Notes under the pieces: model-generated
What the model saw: the letters and a program-made list of their open reading frames with translations, nothing else
Database searches by the model: none
Told to the model about the DNA's origin: nothing
Origin: JAENVT01 sp039931555
Lineage (GTDB): Bacteria > Actinomycetota > Acidimicrobiia > Acidimicrobiales > Ilumatobacteraceae
Reading direction: 5' to 3'
Assembly: GCA_039931555.1 (NCBI GenBank)
Contig: JBDTRP010000167.1
Coordinates: 8,808 to 72,807, forward strand
Length of the DNA stretch: 64,000 nt
Part shown: in pieces, positions 29,365-38,406 of the stretch
How positions within the stretch are numbered: the first letter of the stretch is position 1
Layout: every line of letters begins with the position of its first letter
Translations under genes and position numbers: made by a program

Positions 29365-29394
29365 TCGTGCCGACCGCCATCCACAATCGTGGCC

Positions 29395-30558
29395 ATGGTG
29401 GTCGATCGACACGAGCTGGTTCAGCGGGTGCGCGCCTTGGGCCCGGTGATTGCGGAACGCGCCGTGCGCTACGACCGCGACGCCAGCTTTCCGTTCGAGA
29501 ACTTCGCCGATTTTCGTCGCATCGGGTTGCTGGCCCTGTGCGTGCCCGAGCAGCACGGTGGTCTCGGTGCCAGCTATGCCGACTACGTGCGGGTCAGCGA
29601 GGAGATCGGCCGCTATTGCGGAGCCACGGCCCTCACGTTCAACATGCACAACGCCACCATGCTGTGGTGCGGCGAGGTCGCCGATGCGCTGACCATGTCA
29701 GCCAGTGAACGCGCCCGCCACGACGAGATCCGCACGTCGATGTTCCGCGGCGTCGTCGAGCGCGGTCACATCCACAGCCAGCCGTTCAGCGAAGGCCTCG
29801 CTCCGGGTGCGACGTCAGGCGTGGCCACGCGCGCCCGGGCAGTCGACGGTGGCTGGCGGGTCACGGGGCGCAAGATCTTTGCCTCGCTGGCCGGGGCGGC
29901 CGACTTCTACAACGTGATCTGTTTGGTCGCCGGCGACGACACGATCCGCTTCCTCGGGGTTCCGGCCGACGCCGATGGTGTCTCGATCGTCGACGACTGG
30001 GATCCGCTCGGAATGCGCGGCACGGTGTCGCGCACCTTGCTGATGGACGATGTGTTCGTGCCGGAAACCAACGAGTGGCTCCCCGCCGGGATCTACAACC
30101 AGGCCGCCGAGCGCTACCCGTGGCTGTTCTTGTCGCTGTGCCCGAGCTACCTCGGTTTGACCGGCGGAGTGCTGGAGGCGACGCGTTCGTACCTGCGGGG
30201 CGAGCTTGCCGGCCAAACTTCCGGGGCACGGCGCGACCACCCGATGAAGCAGGTCGGGTGGGCACAGATGCAGCTCCGCCACCAGCAATCGCGGGCGTTG
30301 TTGTACCGCGCAGTCGATGAGGCAACCCTGGACCCCGACCCGGATGCGCTCGTGCTCGGCTGGTCTGCGGCGTACACCGTGATGGAGAACGCGGCCGAGG
30401 TGGCATCGATGGCGATCCGCGTGTGCGGGGGCCAAGCGATGCTGAAGCATCTGCCGCTCGAGCGCATGTACCGCGATGCGCGGCTCGGCTCGCTCATGCT
30501 GCCGTGGAGTGCCGAGGTGTGCCTGGAGCGGCTGGCGACGGCCCGTCTCTACGACTGA
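29395..30558 (+). CDS. Acyl-CoA dehydrogenase-fold flavoprotein lacking the usual catalytic Glu
   Basis: FAD enzyme of the acyl-CoA dehydrogenase superfamily, 387 aa. Seen: FADFRRIGLLALCVPEQHGG, EEIGRYCGATALTFNMHNAT, WRVTGRKIFASLAGAADFY, WDPLGMRGTVSRTLLMDDVFV, AIRVCGGQAMLKHLPLERMYRD. In true dehydrogenases the C-terminus reads close to IYEGTxEIQ with a catalytic Glu; here it is LMLPWSAEVCLERL, so that Glu is missing. Members like this include class D flavin-dependent monooxygenases and other non-dehydrogenases. Its position opposite NicX/NicD-like genes suggests oxidation of a pyridine- or phenol-type substrate. The ATG at 29395 fits the leaderless promoter. TetR follows after 14 bases. Confidence 0.78.
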   Translation: MVVDRHELVQRVRALGPVIAERAVRYDRDASFPFENFADFRRIGLLALCVPEQHGGLGASYADYVRVSEEIGRYCGATALTFNMHNATMLWCGEVADALTMSASERARHDEIRTSMFRGVVERGHIHSQPFSEGLAPGATSGVATRARAVDGGWRVTGRKIFASLAGAADFYNVICLVAGDDTIRFLGVPADADGVSIVDDWDPLGMRGTVSRTLLMDDVFVPETNEWLPAGIYNQAAERYPWLFLSLCPSYLGLTGGVLEATRSYLRGELAGQTSGARRDHPMKQVGWAQMQLRHQQSRALLYRAVDEATLDPDPDALVLGWSAAYTVMENAAEVASMAIRVCGGQAMLKHLPLERMYRDARLGSLMLPWSAEVCLERLATARLYD

Positions 30559-30572
30559 TCGGGCCGAGACCC

Positions 30573-31220
30573 GTGGCACGCCTGACACCCGAGCGCATCG
30601 TGACTGCCGCCATCGCGGTGATCGGCGAGGTGGGGTCCGAACAGTTCTCGGTGCGCAAGCTCGGCGATGCACTCGATGCGGATCCGACCGCGATCTACCG
30701 CCACTTCCGCAGCAAGGACGAGCTCCTGCGGGCAATCGGCGACCGCAGCCTGTCCGGAGTTGCCGACGACCTGCCGACGTCGTCGTGGCGGGCGTGCATC
30801 CGCGAGCTGAGCATTCGCATCCGCGCCGCGAACCTCGCCCAACCCGCGCTCGCCTCGCTGGTGCGTGGCGCCCCGCCCCGGCATCGCAACGAGCTGTTGA
30901 TCACCGAGACGATGCTCGGCCAGCTCCGCGCTGCGGGCTTCGACGCCGTCACGGCGGCGGAGGCGTACCACGCGGTGATCGAGCTGACCATCGGCTCGGC
31001 AACCATCGACTCGACATTGGCATCGATGGCCGCATCGGAACGCGACCAGAACTACGTCGAATGGAGGTCGGACTACGCGGCACTCGATGCCGAGGCCTTT
31101 CCCCATTCGGTCGCGATGGCGGCGTCGCTGTACCCCGGCACGGCAGACGACCGATTCGCGTTCGCGATCGACCGTCTGCTCGACGGACTCGCCGGGCAAC
31201 TCGTACCGCGCTCGCCGTGA
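30573..31220 (+). CDS. TetR family transcriptional regulator
   Basis: 215 aa regulator. The N-terminal helix-turn-helix (VTAAIAVIGEVGSEQFSVRK, then LGDALDADPTAIYRHFRSKD) is the classical TetR form; the C-terminal domain is all-helical and should bind a small effector. The start is GTG at 30573, 14 bases after the flavoprotein stop, so it is probably co-transcribed and autoregulated through the 29348-29364 operator. The ligand is likely the substrate or an intermediate of the adjacent catabolic enzymes (inference). Confidence 0.85.
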   Translation: MARLTPERIVTAAIAVIGEVGSEQFSVRKLGDALDADPTAIYRHFRSKDELLRAIGDRSLSGVADDLPTSSWRACIRELSIRIRAANLAQPALASLVRGAPPRHRNELLITETMLGQLRAAGFDAVTAAEAYHAVIELTIGSATIDSTLASMAASERDQNYVEWRSDYAALDAEAFPHSVAMAASLYPGTADDRFAFAIDRLLDGLAGQLVPRSP

Positions 31221-31239
31221 GTTGTGGCAGCGTTTGCTC

Positions 31240-32064
31240 ATGACCGACTACATCGCCGTCAATCGGGCGAACTGGGACGACCGGGCTGCAGCGCACGCCG
31301 CGTCGCCCGACTACTTCTTCGATCGTTTCGTTTCCGATCCCCAGTTCTTGAGCGAGGTGGTGCGCTTCGATCTCCCGTTGCTCGGCGACATTCGTGGTGC
31401 GCGAGGCGTGCACCTGCAGTGCCACATCGGCACCGACACGATCTCCCTTGCCCGTCTCGGTGCCACGATGACCGGGCTCGACTTCTCGAGTGCATCGGTT
31501 GCCGAGGCGCGGCGCCTCTCTGCGCTGGCGGGGACACCGGTCGACTACGTCGAGTCGAACGTCTACGACGCCCTCGATGTGCTCGAGCCGGCCACCTATG
31601 ACCTGGTCTTCACCGGGATCGGCGCGCTGTGCTGGCTTCCCGACATCCGCCGCTGGGCAGAGGTGGTCGCCGCCTTGCTCCGCCCCGGCGGCCGGCTGTT
31701 CATCCGTGAGGGTCATCCGATGTTGTGGGCGCTCGACGAGGCCTACGACGACCAGTTGGCGGTCGGGTACCCCTACTTCGAACGAGCCGAGCCCTTGGTC
31801 GACGACGACCCGAGCACGTACGTGTCAACGCAGGCGGAGTTCACCAACAACGTGACATACAGCTGGAACCATGGGCTCGGCGAGACGATCACCGCGCTCC
31901 TCGACGCCGGTATGCAACTGACCGGTCTCGTCGAGCACGACAGTGTGCCGTGGGAGGCGCTGCCGGGTCAGATGGAACGAGGTGAGTTGGGAGAATGGCG
32001 GCTAGCCGACCGGCCGTGGCGCCTCGCCTGTTCGTACACGTTGCAGGCCGCGAAACGCCCGTAA
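31240..32064 (+). CDS. Class I SAM-dependent methyltransferase
   Basis: 274 aa methyltransferase-like protein: N-terminal YIAVNRANWDDRAAAHAASP, a modified motif I HLQCHIGTDTISLARLGA, the acidic LDFSSASVAEARRL and the motif IV/V region FTGIGALCWLPDIRRW, then RPGGRLFIREGHPMLW. This subgroup of small-molecule methyltransferases is common in actinobacteria; the substrate is unknown. It follows tetR by 19 bases on the same strand and might belong to its operon. It ends 11 bases before the convergent glutamine synthetase-like stop. Confidence 0.83.
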   Translation: MTDYIAVNRANWDDRAAAHAASPDYFFDRFVSDPQFLSEVVRFDLPLLGDIRGARGVHLQCHIGTDTISLARLGATMTGLDFSSASVAEARRLSALAGTPVDYVESNVYDALDVLEPATYDLVFTGIGALCWLPDIRRWAEVVAALLRPGGRLFIREGHPMLWALDEAYDDQLAVGYPYFERAEPLVDDDPSTYVSTQAEFTNNVTYSWNHGLGETITALLDAGMQLTGLVEHDSVPWEALPGQMERGELGEWRLADRPWRLACSYTLQAAKRP

Positions 32065-32075
32065 GGGAGGGTTCG

Positions 32076-33389
32076 TCAGAAGAAGGGCAGGTACTGCTCG
32101 AGCTCCCACGACGAAACCGCCTCGACATCCCAGGTGCCATCGGCGGCCTGCCACTTGGCCAGTTCATCTCGACGAATGGTCAGGAAGGCCTTCACCAGAT
32201 CCGGTCCCATCGCTTCACACAGCACCGTGTCGGCCTCGAGTGCAGCGAGTGCCTCGGCGAGGTCGTGCGGCGTGTGCCGGTCGGTGTTCGGCTCGGAGTC
32301 GCCGTCGCCGATCTGCGGGTCGCCACAATCACGACCGTCGACCACGCCGAGCAACGCGGCGTTGAGCATCACCGCGGCAGCGAGGTACGGGTTGGCGCTG
32401 CCGCACGGCATGCGGTTCTCGATCCGCGTTGCCTGCCCGCGTTCCGACGGGACGCGGTAGGTGCTGATGCGGTTGTCGAGGCCCCAGTTGGCCCAGTACC
32501 CGGCGATGATCCCGGGGATCAACCGTTTGTAGCTGTTGACCAGCGGCGCCGACATGGCTGCCATGCCTTCGTGATGGGCGATCACGCCTCCGAGGCATTG
32601 CCGCGCGATGGTCGACAACCCGTGCTCGCCGCTCGGGTCGTCGAAGGCGTTGGCTCCGCCGTGCACCGGCGTCAGGGACATGTTGATGTGCAGGCCGCTG
32701 CCGACCAGATGCGCCATCGGCCGGCCCATGTACGTGATGCAGTAGCCCTTGCGGGCGGCCAGTTCTCGAGTCATCTCCTTGCAGATGAACGCCCGGTCGG
32801 CGGCATCGAGCGCCGGCCCGTAGCGCATGTTGAGCTCCATCTGCCCGGGATGGAACTCCCCCATGATGCCCTCGAGGTCGAGCTCGCACTGCTCTGCGGC
32901 GTCGTACATGTCGAACATCAACCCGGTGTTGTCGCCTCCGAGACCGACGCCGTACACGCGGTGCGACGGAATGTGCAATGGGCCAAAGCCTCCCGGCGCC
33001 CCGGAGTCGGGCTGCATCACGTAGAACTCCATCTCGAATCCGAGATGTGGCTCGTAGCCGAGCGATGCCCAGGCCTCGACCGCGCGCTTCAAGGCTCCTC
33101 GGGGGCACAGTGCCAGTGGTTGGCCGTTGTACTCGAGATCGGCGATGGCGACGTCGGTATCGACCTCCCATCCCGGCCGAATCGACTCGGCCAACGGAAG
33201 CGTCGCCAGATCGGCGAACCCGACATCGGGGCCATAGCCCTCGACCGGCAAGATGTCGCGGTTGATCCCCATCGTCAGCGTCGTGACTGCGTGATGGCCA
33301 TGCTCGTGCAACCTGGCGCGCGGCACGTACCGGCCATGCGACAGCCCGTTGAGGTCAGCCCACATCACCCGAACACGACGATTCCCCAT
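32076..33389 (-). CDS. Glutamine synthetase family protein (gamma-glutamyl-amine ligase-like)
   Basis: 437 aa member of the glutamine synthetase fold. Metal and ATP site residues are recognisable in FEMEFYVMQPD (ExE), IMGEFHPGQMELN, VGSGLHINMSL and RIENRMPCGSANPYLAAA. It is not a standard GlnA: the N-terminal beta-grasp part is short and the sequence is of the type that includes gamma-glutamylputrescine synthetase and related amine ligases. An APC permease gene lies 19 bases upstream on the same strand, supporting uptake and gamma-glutamylation of an amine or polyamine. ATG at 33389. Confidence 0.82.
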   Translation of the reverse strand: MGNRRVRVMWADLNGLSHGRYVPRARLHEHGHHAVTTLTMGINRDILPVEGYGPDVGFADLATLPLAESIRPGWEVDTDVAIADLEYNGQPLALCPRGALKRAVEAWASLGYEPHLGFEMEFYVMQPDSGAPGGFGPLHIPSHRVYGVGLGGDNTGLMFDMYDAAEQCELDLEGIMGEFHPGQMELNMRYGPALDAADRAFICKEMTRELAARKGYCITYMGRPMAHLVGSGLHINMSLTPVHGGANAFDDPSGEHGLSTIARQCLGGVIAHHEGMAAMSAPLVNSYKRLIPGIIAGYWANWGLDNRISTYRVPSERGQATRIENRMPCGSANPYLAAAVMLNAALLGVVDGRDCGDPQIGDGDSEPNTDRHTPHDLAEALAALEADTVLCEAMGPDLVKAFLTIRRDELAKWQAADGTWDVEAVSSWELEQYLPFF

Positions 33390-33408
33390 GGTTGGCGACG
33401 CTAGCGAT

Positions 33409-34818
33409 TCAGGTGTGGTGCACGGTGTGCTGGCCGACGTTCTCGATGGCTTCTTTCTTGCTGGCGACGGCCCAGATCGCGGCAATGACCAACAGGACCA
33501 GCGCCAGGTGGCGACCCCACAGCTCGGATGCGACCGGCGCGGTTTCTTTCCAGAACTGCGAGTAGATCGCCAGCAGCACGGTGGCCAATCCGATGATTGC
33601 AGCAATGAGATCGAGCGGCTTCTTCGTCGCGAAGTTCTTCAGCGCCCCGACGCACAGCATCACGTAGACGACGCTGATGAGGAAGCCACCGATGCGCGAC
33701 GCGATCAGGAAGGCGTTGAACACATCGGTGTTGAAGAACGCCGCGGGCCCGGCCGGATCGATGAGGTCGGTTCCGTACTTGATCAGGGCGATGAGCGTCG
33801 TCGCCACCGTGATGACCAGGATCACGAAGCTTGCCATCGCCGGCAGCGACCTGGCGTTGAGCTTCGCCAGCGGCTTGGGCAGCAGGCCGTCGCGGGACAG
33901 CGTGAACAGGCCGCGGGCCGCGGCGAGTTGGAACCCGATTCCGACGGCGAGGATGTCGAGCAAGATGGCCAGATCGATCCACACGGCGAAGAACCGGTTG
34001 AGGTAGATGTCGGCCAGGGCCGAGAAGTCGCCACCCGCGGCCGGGTCACCGATGGCGAGCGTGTACTGGGTGATCAGGTAGAACGCACCGACGATCAAGA
34101 TCGTGGCGACGACCGCTTTCGGGATCGATCGCTGGGGGTCCTTCGACTCCTCGCCGAGCGCGGCAGCGAGCTCGAACCCGATGAACATCAAGATGGCGAA
34201 GAGGAGTCCTTTGAACACCGACCCGCCTTCGGCGACATTGCCGGGGTTGAACGACTTCAGGCTGTTGCCCCCCGGGCCGCCGTCGGAGATGACCTTGACC
34301 GCCAGCACCAGGAACGGGATGATCGACAGCACGATCAGCACCAGCTGGGCTTTCACCGAGATCTGCACGCCCATGACATTGGCGCCGAACATCAGCGCGG
34401 CGATGATCAGGGCCCAGACCCACCAGGCCAGATCGAGGCCCATGTGACTGTCGAAGAACGACCTGGCCCACAACCCACCGATGATCGCGATACCCGGCCC
34501 GGCGAGGGCGATTGCCGCCATGTGGTAGGTGCCGGCACAGAAGGCCGCCGTGCGCTTGCCGAGTGAGTGGGCGATGAACTCGTAGACGGTTCCGGTCCCG
34601 CTGAATCGCTTGGCGAACTCGCTGAGCGTCCAGCCGATCCCCAACACGCCGACCGTCGTCAGCAAGATGACGAATGGTCCGGCGCCGGGTGCGAGCGAGA
34701 AGGCGATCAGCCCGCCCAACACCCCGCCGGAGAAGACCGGGCCGACTGCCAGCGACTGGGCGACACAGTCGACCGTGCTCAGCTGTCCGCCGGCGAGTTT
34801 CGGAGCCTCTACGAACAT
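33409..34818 (-). CDS. APC family amino acid/polyamine permease
   Basis: 469 aa secondary transporter with about 12 membrane helices. APC landmarks: VAQSLAVGPVFSGGVLGGL (helix 1 glycine-rich break), GTGTVYEFIAHSLGK, IGFELAAALGEESKDPQRSIPKA (the helix 6/7 region typical of amino acid and polyamine permeases) and GIGFQLAAARGLFTLSRDGLLP. The ATG at 34818 is preceded by AGGGG with good spacing. It forms a two-gene unit with the glutamine synthetase-like enzyme; the likely cargo is an amine or amino acid. Confidence 0.87.
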   Translation of the reverse strand: MFVEAPKLAGGQLSTVDCVAQSLAVGPVFSGGVLGGLIAFSLAPGAGPFVILLTTVGVLGIGWTLSEFAKRFSGTGTVYEFIAHSLGKRTAAFCAGTYHMAAIALAGPGIAIIGGLWARSFFDSHMGLDLAWWVWALIIAALMFGANVMGVQISVKAQLVLIVLSIIPFLVLAVKVISDGGPGGNSLKSFNPGNVAEGGSVFKGLLFAILMFIGFELAAALGEESKDPQRSIPKAVVATILIVGAFYLITQYTLAIGDPAAGGDFSALADIYLNRFFAVWIDLAILLDILAVGIGFQLAAARGLFTLSRDGLLPKPLAKLNARSLPAMASFVILVITVATTLIALIKYGTDLIDPAGPAAFFNTDVFNAFLIASRIGGFLISVVYVMLCVGALKNFATKKPLDLIAAIIGLATVLLAIYSQFWKETAPVASELWGRHLALVLLVIAAIWAVASKKEAIENVGQHTVHHT

Positions 34819-34901
34819 ACGAAATCCCCTCTCGAAGACCGGCGCCCCCACGGGCCGATCCTTCGGGGCCGAACGATAACATGCGGCGCGACACGGGCCG
34901 G

Positions 34902-35756
34902 CTATTGGGTCAGGGCGTTCACCGTCTCACGCAACGGGTCGCCGAAGTCGCGCAACAGGACAATGCCGGCCATTCGCAGCACTGCGTTGTCGAGCACGCT
35001 GTTGGCCGGACGCGGCGCCGGTCGTGCAGGCGTGAGATCCGCTGTCGTGATGGGACGCACCATGTCCGGTTCCTTGCCCATCGCCGCGACCACGTCGCGG
35101 GCGAAGCCGTACCAGCTGGTCGGCGTCTGATTGGTCACATGATGGATGCCGCTACGACGTTCGGCAGCGATGCGGCGGATCATCGGCGCGAGGTCGGCGG
35201 TGAATGTCGGGTGGCCGACCTGGTCGGAAACGAACGCCAACTCCTTGTGCTCGGTGGCCAAGCGCATGATCGTCTTCACCATGTTGGAGCCATGTTGACC
35301 GCAGACCCACGAGGTACGCACCACGGCAGCGTCCGTGCCCATCGCCAGCGCCTCACGCTCCCCGAACAACTTGCTGGCCCCGTACACGCTCTGCGGCGCC
35401 GGATCGTCCCACTCGTGGTACGGGCGATCGAGCAGCCCGTCGAACACGTAGTCGGTCCCGATCTGCACGAGGCGCGCCCCCGCACTGTCGCAGCTCTCGG
35501 CCAGCCACCGAACGGCCAGGCCGTTCTGCGCGACTGCACGGTGCGGGTCACCCTCGCAGGCATCGACGGCAGTCCATGCCGCACAGTTGATGACGGCATC
35601 GGGGCGCAGCATCGACACGGCTCCGTGCACCGCGTCGCGGTCGCTGATGTCGAGGTCGCGACGCGTGGTGGCGATCACGTCGTCACCGGCGGTCTCGCAG
35701 CACCGTACGAGATCGATGCCGAGCTGCCCGCCGGCCCCGGTGATCAGCAACCGCAT
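34902..35756 (-). CDS. rmlD: dTDP-4-dehydrorhamnose reductase
   Basis: 284 aa SDR carrying out the last step to dTDP-L-rhamnose. Motifs: LLITGAGGQLGIDLVRCC, VINCAAWTAVDACEGDP (RmlD hallmark), QIGTDYVFDG, VYGASKLFGE (YxxxK) and RTSWVCGQHGSNMVKTI. It is the last gene of the rmlA-C-B-D run; its ATG directly follows the rmlB stop (TAG then ATG, no gap). In actinobacteria rhamnose is needed for the linker between peptidoglycan and wall polysaccharide, or for other glycans. Confidence 0.94.
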   Translation of the reverse strand: MRLLITGAGGQLGIDLVRCCETAGDDVIATTRRDLDISDRDAVHGAVSMLRPDAVINCAAWTAVDACEGDPHRAVAQNGLAVRWLAESCDSAGARLVQIGTDYVFDGLLDRPYHEWDDPAPQSVYGASKLFGEREALAMGTDAAVVRTSWVCGQHGSNMVKTIMRLATEHKELAFVSDQVGHPTFTADLAPMIRRIAAERRSGIHHVTNQTPTSWYGFARDVVAAMGKEPDMVRPITTADLTPARPAPRPANSVLDNAVLRMAGIVLLRDFGDPLRETVNALTQ

Positions 35757-36722
35757 CTAGAAGCCGGCCCTGGCCTTCAGTGGCTCCCACCATGCCCGGT
35801 TGTCGCGGTACCACTCGACGGTGGCGGCCAGGCCATCGACCAGGTTGTGTTCGGCCTTCCAGCCGAGCGCAGTGACCTTGTCGTGCGTGATCGAGTAGCG
35901 CCGATCGTGGCCGAGGCGGTCTTCGACCGGCGTGATGAAGCTCTCGTCGCGCCCGGTGAGCTCCAGCAACCGATGAGTCAGTTCGCGGTTGGTGATCTCG
36001 TTTCCGGCACCGATGTTGTAGACCTCACCGACGTTGCCCGACCGCAGCACGAGGTCTGCCGCGGTGTTGTGGTCGTGGACGTGGATCCAGTCGCGGATGT
36101 TGCCGCCATCGCCGTACAGCGGCACGTTCTGGCCGTCGAGCAGGTTCGTGGTGAACAGCGGGATGACCTTCTCCGGGAACTGGTACGGCCCGAAGTTGTT
36201 GCTGCACCGGGTTACCAGCACCGGCAGGCCATGCGTGGTGTGGTAGCTGAGCGCTATCAGATCACTGCCGGCTTTGGCGGCGGAGTACGGCGAGCGCGGC
36301 GACAACATGTCGGTCTCGCTGAACGATCCGTGCTCGATGGATCCGTAGACCTCGTCGGTCGAGATGTGCAGGAAACGCTGCACTCCGACGCGGCGGGCAA
36401 CATCGCACAACACGTTGGTGCCGAAGCAGTTGGTGCGAACGAACGAGTAGCCGTCCTTGATCGAGCGATCGACGTGTGTCTCGGCCGCGAAGTGCACGAC
36501 AGCGTCGTGGCCCTCCATCGCCGTCAGCACATCGTCCTCGTCGCAGATGTCGGCGTGCACGAAGGTGAAGCGGCGGTCGTCGAGCACGTCACGAATGCTC
36601 GCCAGGTTCCCTGCATAGGTGAGCGCGTCGAAGATCGTCACCTCGTCGTCGCTGTTGGTCTGCAGCCAGCGCACGTAGTTCGAGCCGATGAAGCCGGCGG
36701 CTCCGGTGACGAACAGCTTCAT
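35757..36722 (-). CDS. rmlB: dTDP-glucose 4,6-dehydratase
   Basis: 321 aa extended SDR making dTDP-4-keto-6-deoxyglucose. It shows FVTGAAGFIGSNYVRWL, VHFAAETHVDRSI, HISTDEVYGSIEHG (catalytic Thr-Asp-Glu), SPYSAAKAGSDL (YxxxK), RCSNNFGPYQFPEKVIPLF and GDGGNIRDWIHVHDH, which are diagnostic for RmlB. It abuts rmlC (stop 36723, start 36722) and rmlD without spacing, so the operon is strongly coupled. Confidence 0.96.
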   Translation of the reverse strand: MKLFVTGAAGFIGSNYVRWLQTNSDDEVTIFDALTYAGNLASIRDVLDDRRFTFVHADICDEDDVLTAMEGHDAVVHFAAETHVDRSIKDGYSFVRTNCFGTNVLCDVARRVGVQRFLHISTDEVYGSIEHGSFSETDMLSPRSPYSAAKAGSDLIALSYHTTHGLPVLVTRCSNNFGPYQFPEKVIPLFTTNLLDGQNVPLYGDGGNIRDWIHVHDHNTAADLVLRSGNVGEVYNIGAGNEITNRELTHRLLELTGRDESFITPVEDRLGHDRRYSITHDKVTALGWKAEHNLVDGLAATVEWYRDNRAWWEPLKARAGF

Positions 36723-37274
36723 TCAGGTCCTCATCGGGGAGTAGGGGCGACGACCCTCCGGAAGGTCGGCGCGTAGCGGGTTGGTCTGGTCGCGTGCCGA
36801 CAGGATCGGGTCGCCGATACCCCAATCGGCTTCGACCGCTGGGTCGCTCCACAGCACGCCGAGCTCGTCGGCCGGGTTGTAGTAGCCGTCGACGAGGTAG
36901 GTGATGACCATGTCGGAGATGGCCGCGAAGCCGTGTGCGACACCCGGAGGGATGAACACGCCCGTGTGGTTGTCGCCCGTGAGGTCGAGCGCGAGGGTGG
37001 CGCCGTCGGTCGGCCCACCGGCGCGCAGGTCGTGCAGCACCACGCGGGCATGCCCGAACGGCACGTACCAGTAGTCGGCCTGGTGCAGGTGGTAGTGCAG
37101 GCCGACGAGCGAGCCTGCCTGACGGTTGGCCCGATTGCCCTGCACCATCTCGCGTCCGTTGGGGAACCACTCGCGGCGATAGGTCTCGATGAACAGGCCG
37201 CGTTGATCCCCGTGGATCGAGGGGTCGACGACCCACACACCGGCGATCTTGTCGCTTTCGGTCACGGTTGGCAT
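36723..37274 (-). CDS. rmlC: dTDP-4-dehydrorhamnose 3,5-epimerase
   Basis: Cupin-fold epimerase, about 183 aa. It shows PSIHGDQRGLFIETYRRE, VGLHYHLHQADYW (catalytic His region, usually RGLHYQ) and PPGVAHGFAAISDMVITYLVDGYY split across two strands, with the active Tyr in the last part. The second His in LHYHLH where Gln is common is a mild oddity. Start uncertain: ATG 37274 has GAGG about 9 bases upstream and is preferred, while ATG 37310 (195 aa) overlaps the rmlA end by 11 bases and has no visible ribosome site. Confidence 0.92.
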   Translation of the reverse strand: MPTVTESDKIAGVWVVDPSIHGDQRGLFIETYRREWFPNGREMVQGNRANRQAGSLVGLHYHLHQADYWYVPFGHARVVLHDLRAGGPTDGATLALDLTGDNHTGVFIPPGVAHGFAAISDMVITYLVDGYYNPADELGVLWSDPAVEADWGIGDPILSARDQTNPLRADLPEGRRPYSPMRT

Positions 37275-37299
37275 GGACGCTGCCTCGCTTGCTGTTGGC

Positions 37300-38379
37300 T
37301 CATTCGACATCGATCTGGCAGTGGTCGCCGACCATCAAACGCAGGGCGCGAGGCCTGACCTGCGAACGGGTGACGACGGCCTCTTTGCCGATCAAGCTGT
37401 CTTCGAGACGTTGGATGTCGATCACCTTGCTGCGCTCCATGATCACGGAGTGCTCGACCTCGCTGTTGACGATCTCGCAACCGTCGCCGATCGCAGAGAA
37501 CGGGCCGACGAAGCTGTCGGTGATCACGGCCCCCGACCCGATCACCAACGGGCCGCGCAGGATCGAGTTGGTCACCGTCGCGCCGGCCTCGATGATCACA
37601 CGGCCGTCGATGGTCGATGCTCGGTCGACCTTGCCGTCGACCCGGGTCTCGATCTTCTCCAACAAGAGGCGGTTGGCCTCGAGCAGCGGCGTGAGCTTGC
37701 CGGTGTCGATCCACCACCCGGTCAACAGCTCGCAGCGCACCCGTTTGCCCTGATCGACGAGCCACTGGATCGCGTCGGTGATCTCCAACTCGCCTCGCGG
37801 CGACGGCTCGATCGAGCGGACGGCCTCGTTGATGGTGCGGTCGAACAGGTACACCCCCACCAGGGCCAGGTCGCTCGGCGGGTCGGCCGGCTTCTCGACC
37901 AGTCGCACGACGTTGCCATCGTCGTCGAGCTCGGCGATCCCGAAGCGGTGCGGGTCGGGGACCTGTTTGAGCAGGATCTGTGCGGTCGGCGGGTCGGCCC
38001 CGTCGCGGGCCGACTCGAACGCGTGCACGAACGCGCCGAGATCCTGTTCGAGCAGGTTGTCACCGAGGTACATCACGAAGTCGTCGTCGCCCAGGAAGTC
38101 GTCGGCGATCAGCACGCAATGAGCCAGGCCCAACGGCGCGTCCTGTGGGATGAACGTGAACGCCGCGCCGAAGCGGGCACCGTCACCGAGTGCGGCCATC
38201 ACCTCCGCACGCGTATCGCCGACGATCACGCCGATCTCGGTGATGCCGGCAGCAACCATCGCCTCGATCCCGTAGAACAGGATCGGCTTGTTGGCCACCG
38301 GGACCAACTGCTTGGCACTGGTGTGCGTGATCGGCCGCAGCCGGGTACCGGCGCCGCCGGCGAGAATGAGAGCCTTCAT
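37300..38379 (-). CDS. rmlA: Glucose-1-phosphate thymidylyltransferase, long form
   Basis: 359 aa nucleotidyltransferase beginning dTDP-rhamnose synthesis: ALILAGGAGTRLRPITHTSA, KQLVPVANKPILFYGIEAM, MYLGDNLLEQDL, LVEKPADPPSDLALVGVY and GWWIDTGKLTPLLEANRLL. A left-handed beta-helix tail follows (IDGRVIIEAGATVTNSILRG). It is therefore the long StrD/RmlA3-like type rather than the 290-residue RmlA1. It is first in the rmlACBD operon, with a 27-base gap to the LCP gene stop upstream. The ATG at 38379 begins MKALILAGG as in most homologues. Confidence 0.93.
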   Translation of the reverse strand: MKALILAGGAGTRLRPITHTSAKQLVPVANKPILFYGIEAMVAAGITEIGVIVGDTRAEVMAALGDGARFGAAFTFIPQDAPLGLAHCVLIADDFLGDDDFVMYLGDNLLEQDLGAFVHAFESARDGADPPTAQILLKQVPDPHRFGIAELDDDGNVVRLVEKPADPPSDLALVGVYLFDRTINEAVRSIEPSPRGELEITDAIQWLVDQGKRVRCELLTGWWIDTGKLTPLLEANRLLLEKIETRVDGKVDRASTIDGRVIIEAGATVTNSILRGPLVIGSGAVITDSFVGPFSAIGDGCEIVNSEVEHSVIMERSKVIDIQRLEDSLIGKEAVVTRSQVRPRALRLMVGDHCQIDVE

Positions 38380-38406
38380 GACAGTCGCATAGTATGGCGG
38401 GCCGCG

